From: Rubrobacter sp.
Lineage (GTDB): Bacteria > Actinomycetota > Rubrobacteria > Rubrobacterales > Rubrobacteraceae
Assembly (NCBI GenBank): GCA_016781635.1
Contig: JADDPY010000187.1
Span: forward strand, 7,267-17,627
Length of the DNA stretch: 10,361 nucleotides
Direction of reading: 5' to 3'
The translations under genes were made by a program, and so were the position numbers. The notes below the pieces were generated by a model, which made no database searches, was not told the origin of the DNA, and worked only from the letters and a program-made list of their open reading frames with translations. Below are positions 6,736 through 10,361 of the stretch, piece after piece (the stretch's first letter is position 1; every line of letters begins with the position of its first letter).

Positions 6736-6741
6736 TAGAAT
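6736..6741 (+). promoter_or_regulatory. Possible -10 box for the flavin reductase / RidA pair
   Basis: TAGAAT lies 37 bases before the GTG start at 6779, giving a leader of about 30 bases. There is no recognisable -35 hexamer. The expected position falls in the right half of the inverted repeat, so the call is tentative. Confidence 0.35.
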
Positions 6742-6778
6742 AACGACTTATCGGAATCAACCGACAGAATGGAGGGCG

Positions 6779-7276
6779 GTGGACGACAGAAGCGGATCCG
6801 ACCAGGGAGCCATAACCAGCGCGCTGAGCCATCTGACCCACGGCGTATACGTACTCGGCACGCGCCGGGGCCGCGAGCAGACCGCGATGACCGCATCCTG
6901 GGTCGCCCAGACCTCCGAACGCCCCCCGACCGTCGCCGTCGCCGTCCGCGACGACCGCTACACCTGCGGCATCATCATAGAAAGCGGGACCTTCTCCCTG
7001 AGCGTCCTCCGCGAGGACCAGGTAAACGTCGCAACTCACTTCGCCGAGACGAGCGGCGAATACCACGACAAGCTCCGGGGCATCCCTTACGACCTCGCCC
7101 CGAGCGGCGCCCCCGTCCTCCTCGACTGCCTGGCCTACCTCGACTGCCGCGTCTTGGACACGACCCGCGCCGGGGACCACACCGTCTTTATCGGGGAGGT
7201 CATCACCGGCGAGTCCTACGGCAGAGACTACCCGCTCGTCTACGACGCGAGCGAATACGAGGAGGCGCTCCATTAA
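6779..7276 (+). CDS. Flavin reductase-like (FMN-binding split-barrel) protein
   Basis: The 165-residue, single-domain protein is of the type that uses NAD(P)H to reduce FMN or FAD, or that binds FMN as an electron carrier. Typical elements are HGVYVLGTRR near residue 21, TAMTASWVAQTSERPP at 35-50 (the phosphate/flavin contact strand), TFSLSVLREDQVNVATHF at 71-88, and AGDHTVFIGEVITGE at 131-145, ending in a YDASEYEE-type tail. GTG 6779 follows GGAGGGCG, a strong but close ribosome site. No other in-frame ATG, GTG or TTG lies close upstream. The ridA start follows the stop by one base, so the two are co-transcribed. No monooxygenase partner is present in the window, so the physiological acceptor is unknown. 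Confidence 0.88.
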   Translation: MDDRSGSDQGAITSALSHLTHGVYVLGTRRGREQTAMTASWVAQTSERPPTVAVAVRDDRYTCGIIIESGTFSLSVLREDQVNVATHFAETSGEYHDKLRGIPYDLAPSGAPVLLDCLAYLDCRVLDTTRAGDHTVFIGEVITGESYGRDYPLVYDASEYEEALH

Positions 7277-7277
7277 C

Positions 7278-7736
7278 ATGCCTGATAACAGACTTCGAGA
7301 GCTGGGGCTGGAGCTACCTGCCGTCCCCAAGCCCGCCGGTTCCTACCTCCCCGCCGTCCGCGCGGGCTCTTTCGTTTTCACCGCCGGCCAGCTTCCCTTC
7401 GAGGAGGGCGAACTCCGCCTGAAGGGCAAGGTTGGCGACGGGGTAACCCCCGAAGAAGCCCACAGCGCCGCCCGTCTCTGCGCCCTTAACGCCCTCGCCG
7501 CCGTCGCCGCCGAGGCGGGTGCCCTCTCGAACGTACGCCGCGTCGTCAAGGTCACGGGCTTCGTCGCTTCAGCCCCCGGCTTCAATGGCCAGCCCGCCGT
7601 GATAAACGGCGCCTCCGACCTGCTCGGGAAGGTGTTCGGCAATGCCGGACTCCACGCCCGAAGCGCCGTCGGCGTTAGCGAACTCCCCCTCGACGCCCCC
7701 GTCGAAGTCGAGCTGATAGTGGAGCTCTCGAACTAG
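7278..7736 (+). CDS. RidA/YjgF-family protein
   Basis: The 152 residues match the longer 'UK114-like 1' type of the Rid superfamily: LGLELPAVPKPAGSYLPAVRAG at the N-terminus, VFTAGQLPFEEG at about 33-44, KGKVGDGVTPEEA at 49-61, PAVINGASDLLGKVFGNAG at about 106-124, and HARSAVGVSELPLDAPVEVE at about 126-145. R128 in HARSAV lines up with the arginine that holds the substrate carboxylate in E. coli RidA (Arg105). Rid proteins hydrolyse reactive enamine/imine intermediates released by PLP enzymes, though this subgroup is less well studied. ATG 7278 lies one base after the flavin reductase stop, with GGAGG 12 bases upstream. The gene converges on the vanW region with no clear terminator between. 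Confidence 0.9.
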   Translation: MPDNRLRELGLELPAVPKPAGSYLPAVRAGSFVFTAGQLPFEEGELRLKGKVGDGVTPEEAHSAARLCALNALAAVAAEAGALSNVRRVVKVTGFVASAPGFNGQPAVINGASDLLGKVFGNAGLHARSAVGVSELPLDAPVEVELIVELSN

Positions 7737-7761
7737 TCAATACGGCGGGCCCTTCAGCCGG

Positions 7762-8043
7762 TCAGCTCCGCGTCCCGAGACGTATCCCTCTCTCCTCATC
7801 GACCCGCTCCCTCAAGAGGAGGGGGCTTTTTGAGGTGTTCTCGAACCTGATATTCAAGCCCCCGAACCACACCATCGCATCGGAACCGGGCTTTATGTAG
7901 GGCAACTCGGCAGAGTGCAAGTAACGCTCGAGAATTTTCAGCTCCCCTCCAAACGTCAAGGCCGCACACCAGAAACGTGAGAGAAGAGCTATGAAGCGCC
8001 CATACGCGGCAGCAACCTGGCACGACGTGTCGAGGGGTGCCAC
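7762..8043 (-). pseudogene. Decayed C-terminal fragment of a second VanW-domain gene
   Basis: The frame, open from 8094 down to TGA 7764-7762, encodes a partial VanW domain. TSCQVA, ELKILERYLHSAELPYIKPG, SDAMVWFGGLNIRFENT and PLLLRERVDEE match the neighbouring protein's GLCQVA, GLEVVERNAHFSELPYIRPG, MDATVWFGALDMRFKNT and YLLVQESVGDD. By eye, plus-strand bases 7834-7944 align without gaps to 8374-8484 at about two thirds identity, so the relationship is old. The GGG before the conserved Cys is lost. The stretch after CQVA is about 12 residues longer and unlike any VanW sequence (AYGRFIALLSRF). All upstream domains and the C-terminal extension are missing. No ribosome site precedes the GTG at 8043. 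It lies in the same frame as the intact gene, 17 codons after its stop. It is probably non-functional, though a short expressed protein cannot be excluded. Confidence 0.75.
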
Positions 8044-8094
8044 GGGGCGGGCCCGAGTGCCGGGTCCGCTCCGAGTCGTCGTTCCGTCGACGGG

Positions 8095-9834
8095 CTAGGG
8101 GATAACGGGTGCCGGCGTGAGGTCCGTCGGCGGGATCGTCTTGCCGTGCTCATCGATCAGAGGCTGGTAGGCGGTGGTGAAGACCGGGCCGTTGTAGCTC
8201 ACCTTGCCGTTCTTCTTGACCTTCTTGTAGGTCACCCACTCCGAGGAGTCCGTGCCCCGGTAGGTTGGCTCCGAGCTCATCTTGACCTGAGCGCCGGTCG
8301 GGCGGCCGTAGATGTCGGCGTAGACGTACCCATCATCGCCGACCGACTCCTGAACGAGCAGGTAACCGTCCGTGGTGTTCTTGAACCTCATGTCGAGCGC
8401 TCCAAACCACACCGTTGCATCCATACCGGGCCGGATATACGGCAGTTCGGAGAAGTGCGCGTTGCGTTCCACAACCTCCAGGCCAGCATAGTTCGCTGCG
8501 TTGAACAGCGTAGAAGCCACCTGGCAGAGCCCCCCGCCATCAGCCGTGGTCTCCTTCCCGTCGACGATGACGTGCGTCTCGTTGTACTTCAGCGGAGCGG
8601 CTAGCTCGTTGAACGAGAAGATCTCGCCCGGGGCCACCATGGTTCCGCTCACGGCGTTCGATGCAATCTGCAAGTTCTCGACCCGCTCGGGGCTCTTATC
8701 GCTGCTCAGGGTGTAATCGGTCCGATAGGAGCCGATAAGATCCGTGGGTTGTAGGGCCTCGGCTTCGGCGCTCGTAAGCTCGGGCTCGTCGGTGGCTACC
8801 GGTATCTCGTACTCGCGCCGCCCCTCGAAGAGCCCGGTCTCGAGGTCCGCGAAGAACGCATCCTCCTGCACCGCCTTGCCCGTCCGGCTCTCCTTAACGG
8901 TAACCCCCGCCGCCCCGGGAACGAAGCTTGCCTCGCGCGGCGAAACGGTGAGCTCCTCGATCGGCTCCGCGAGCGAGGCCCGTAGCTTCTCCCTGTCGAG
9001 CGTAACTTCCAGCCCTCCACCCCCGGGGACGACGTTCAAGGCCTGACCCGCCGCCGACGCCGTTAGCGTCCAGCTTTTCTCGCCCGCCCTAAGGTCGACC
9101 GGACCAGAAACCACCTTCTTAGCCCGGTTCGCGGCTTCCTCGGCCTCCACGGTCGTTACTTCGGGCTCGAGCGCTCGGCCTGCAACCTCGGCCGCGCCAG
9201 TAAGTTCACCCACGGCCCGATCCAGGTTCGCGAGGGTGCCCTCCACATCCGTTTCGTAACCTGCGGCCGATGGACCGACCTCGACGGCCCCGTTCGAAAT
9301 CGCGACCGCACCCTCCGTAGGCTGCTTGTCGAGGGTGCCAGCAAGCTCCTCTATTTTGGCGCGAGCAACCTCGGGGCTGTAGAGGATTTCGGGCTTGACT
9401 GATGCCATACCCCAGGCAGCACCAAACCGCTCCTTGAGTCTTCCCAGGATGTTCCCCTCGCGCCCGATGGCGTACGCCTCGTCCAGCGTGGTCTCGGAGT
9501 CAAGGCTTATGCCCAGCTCGTCTTTGCTAAAAGAGACGTCTTTGGGGCCCGAGAGCCGTATCTCCTCGAGGGAACCCGCCGCCTCGGCTTCGACAACGCC
9601 ACGGGCCTCGGCCAGGGTCTTACCGCCGACCTCAGCCGACCCAACCTCTACGCCCCGGTAGATCTTGCCGGAGTTCGACCAGTAATCGAAGGCCACGAGC
9701 AAGGCGACAACGGCGCAGGCGATGATGATCGGGCCCGATATACGCCGCCCCGACGAACCACCCCTCGCCGACCGGGGCCCCGTGGCCCCACCCGGACGAG
9801 CCCTATACCGCTTCTTTGCCCTGCTCCTAAGCAA
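8095..9834 (-). CDS. Membrane-anchored VanW / peptidoglycan-binding (YoaR-like) protein
   Basis: The 579-residue protein has a short basic cytoplasmic tail (1-32), one membrane anchor (about 33-50) and a long extracytoplasmic part. Two Ala/Glu-rich repeats at about 60-220 and 225-345 resemble the peptidoglycan-binding type 4 domains usually found before VanW. The VanW domain runs from about 365 to 510, with SYRTDYTLSSDKSPERVENLQIA-like entry residues at 369-391, APGEIFSFNE at 401-410, the hallmark GGGLCQVASTLFNA at 433-446, SELPYIRPGMDATVWFG at 462-478 and MRFKNT at 482-487. A tail of about 70 residues (WVTYKKVKKNGKV) follows. VanW was named from a vancomycin-resistance cluster but its activity is unclear, and chromosomal copies like this are general cell-envelope proteins. 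The gene alone does not predict resistance. TTG 9834 has GGAGG (9844-9840) at 5 bases. An ATG at 9839 is in another frame. Confidence 0.92.
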   Translation of the reverse strand: MLRSRAKKRYRARPGGATGPRSARGGSSGRRISGPIIIACAVVALLVAFDYWSNSGKIYRGVEVGSAEVGGKTLAEARGVVEAEAAGSLEEIRLSGPKDVSFSKDELGISLDSETTLDEAYAIGREGNILGRLKERFGAAWGMASVKPEILYSPEVARAKIEELAGTLDKQPTEGAVAISNGAVEVGPSAAGYETDVEGTLANLDRAVGELTGAAEVAGRALEPEVTTVEAEEAANRAKKVVSGPVDLRAGEKSWTLTASAAGQALNVVPGGGGLEVTLDREKLRASLAEPIEELTVSPREASFVPGAAGVTVKESRTGKAVQEDAFFADLETGLFEGRREYEIPVATDEPELTSAEAEALQPTDLIGSYRTDYTLSSDKSPERVENLQIASNAVSGTMVAPGEIFSFNELAAPLKYNETHVIVDGKETTADGGGLCQVASTLFNAANYAGLEVVERNAHFSELPYIRPGMDATVWFGALDMRFKNTTDGYLLVQESVGDDGYVYADIYGRPTGAQVKMSSEPTYRGTDSSEWVTYKKVKKNGKVSYNGPVFTTAYQPLIDEHGKTIPPTDLTPAPVIP

Positions 9835-9884
9835 TTCATCCTCCCTATTCGGCCCATCAAGGACCCTACAGCCCAGAGCCTAAA

Positions 9885-9926
9885 GGTTCGTCTGGTACGA
9901 GAGAGCTCCCCCCTCTCGAACGAACC
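9885..9926. promoter_or_regulatory. Interrupted inverted repeat in the vanW leader
   Basis: On the plus strand, GGTTCGT (9885-9891) pairs with ACGAACC (9920-9926), and inside it CGAGAG (9898-9903) pairs with CTCTCG (9913-9918). The 6-base and 1-base internal gaps are asymmetric, and the apical loop is 9 bases. Thirteen pairs in total lie about 50 bases before the vanW start, so the element could be a hairpin in the vanW 5' leader or a protein-binding site. No T-run follows on the minus strand, which argues against a terminator. Confidence 0.45.
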
Positions 9927-9942
9927 CTAACACGTCGATTCA

Positions 9943-9976
9943 GGGCGTTCTAGCGCCCGAAGAAGTAATTTTTCGG
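9943..9976. repeat. Two adjacent small hairpins in the vanW-glutaredoxin intergenic region
   Basis: GGGCG (9943-9947) pairs with CGCCC (9954-9958) around a 6-base loop. CCGAAGAA (9957-9964) pairs with TTTTTCGG (9969-9976), with one G-U wobble and a GTAA loop, a GNRA tetraloop if transcribed on the plus strand. They share two bases, so they are alternatives at the junction. The role is unknown. They lie well upstream of the likely glutaredoxin promoter. Confidence 0.35.
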
Positions 9977-10085
9977 CCTACACCTCATGTTCACGTATAC
10001 CGTCTACCTTAGCTTTAAATAAACCCTTCTGAGGCGTCTTTCGAGAAGCCCCAGATGCGACTGAGGTGTTTGCGGCGGGTCACGG

Positions 10086-10091
10086 TACAAT
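10086..10091 (+). promoter_or_regulatory. Likely -10 box for the glutaredoxin-like gene
   Basis: TACAAT lies 40 bases before the GTG start. No convincing -35 hexamer is seen, although TGAGGTGT at 10062-10069 ends 16 bases upstream. A small dyad (GTGT-AAGC-ACAC, 10092-10103, extendable to 10090-10105) sits at the expected transcription start. Confidence 0.45.
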
Positions 10092-10131
10092 GTGTAAGCA
10101 CACGTTTTTAGAGAAAATGAGGAGGGCCAAA

Positions 10132-10361
10132 GTGGCAGATTCTGCAGTTCAGAACGAGGAGATCACGCTCTACACGGGTGAGTATTGCCCCTATTGCCGC
10201 ATGGTGAAGAAAGAATTGAAGCGCTTGGATCTCGGCTATCAGACCGTGGACGCCGACGCCGACGGGAGGGAGACCGTGGTACAGCTCTCAGGACAGCGGG
10301 TCATCCCGATCCTCACTATCGGCGACGAGGTACTCGTGGACTCGACCCACATCATTCGCGA
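10132..10361 (+). CDS. Glutaredoxin-like thiol-disulfide oxidoreductase (5' part, runs off the window)
   Basis: The 76 complete codons encode a thioredoxin-fold N-terminus: strand ITLYTGEYCPYCRMVKKEL with a CPYC active site at residues 19-22, then LGYQTVDADADGRETVVQLSG, the cis-proline motif RVIPILTIG, and VLVDSTHIIR. The order strand-CxxC-helix, V-I-P, then D/E-S is that of glutaredoxins and of the N-terminal domain of glutathione transferases. GTG 10132 is preceded by GGAGG (10121-10125) at 6 bases. ATG 10117 is in frame but contains that ribosome site, and ATG 10090 overlaps the -10 box. If the host is an actinobacterium, mycothiol may be the thiol partner (a mycoredoxin-like role), but this is not shown by the sequence. 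The rest of the gene is outside, so a C-terminal domain cannot be excluded. Confidence 0.85.
   Translation, partial: MADSAVQNEEITLYTGEYCPYCRMVKKELKRLDLGYQTVDADADGRETVVQLSGQRVIPILTIGDEVLVDSTHIIR

Noticed and set aside
6769..7422. Long plus-strand frame from ATG 6769 over the flavin reductase
   Set aside because: It reads as Arg/Pro-rich shadow of the flavin reductase, which shows clear family motifs in the other frame.
7811..7834. CCTCAA...TTGAGG with a T-run, considered as a terminator after ridA
   Set aside because: The stem is only 6 bp, the T-run is inside the loop and stem rather than after it, and the bases belong to the coding-derived vanW remnant.
8095..9834. Vancomycin-resistance determinant
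   Set aside because: VanW-domain proteins are common chromosomal envelope proteins. None of the vanH, vanA/B or vanX ligase/dehydrogenase/dipeptidase genes, nor a two-component pair, is present.
9837..9860. ATG 9839 as the vanW start
   Set aside because: It is in a different frame from the VanW protein. TTG 9834 is in frame with GGAGG at 5 bases.

Overview
The window is GC-rich and gene-dense. Most genes are on the minus strand and are joined by ATGA-type overlaps, with frequent GTG and TTG starts. The gene set (late cobalamin synthesis, a YoaR-like VanW protein, PrsW, and an FMN-type flavin reductase beside a RidA protein) fits a deep-branching actinobacterium such as Rubrobacter. That assignment is an impression from gene content and codon use, not a search result.

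Layout. (1) Positions 1-155 hold the last 30 codons of an unidentified plus-strand gene and its intrinsic terminator, which runs into the end of cobS. (2) Positions 154-4110, minus strand, are a tightly packed five-gene unit transcribed in the order membrane protein, cbiB, cobD (threonine-phosphate decarboxylase), cobU, cobS. This is the nucleotide-loop half of adenosylcobalamin synthesis. CobD supplies aminopropanol phosphate, CbiB attaches it to the corrin ring, CobU phosphorylates and guanylylates the product, and CobS joins it to alpha-ribazole. Corrin-ring genes, cobT and a B12 riboswitch are not visible. (3) Positions 4308-6597, minus strand, are a second packed unit: a PrsW-family intramembrane protease, MobA (molybdenum cofactor guanylyltransferase) and a YdcF/DUF218 protein. 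About 200 bases without a recognisable gene separate it from the cob unit. (4) Positions 6779-7736, plus strand, hold a flavin reductase and a RidA-family protein one base apart. They diverge from prsW across a short control region with -10-like hexamers in both directions and an imperfect 12-bp inverted repeat between them. (5) Positions 7762-9834, minus strand, hold a large membrane-anchored VanW/peptidoglycan-binding protein. Directly downstream of it, in the same frame, is a decayed fragment of a second VanW domain. (6) Positions 9835-10131 are a divergent intergenic region rich in hairpins. (7) From 10132 to the window end is the start of a glutaredoxin-like gene with a CPYC motif.

Most genes belong to known families. 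The points worth a second look are the vanW remnant, the probable frame break at the start of the membrane gene that leads the cob unit, the lack of a good start codon for cobU, the inverted repeat between prsW and the flavin reductase, and the structured leader of vanW. I saw no mobile element, CRISPR array, tRNA or rRNA, and nothing that amounts to a clearly new multi-gene system.
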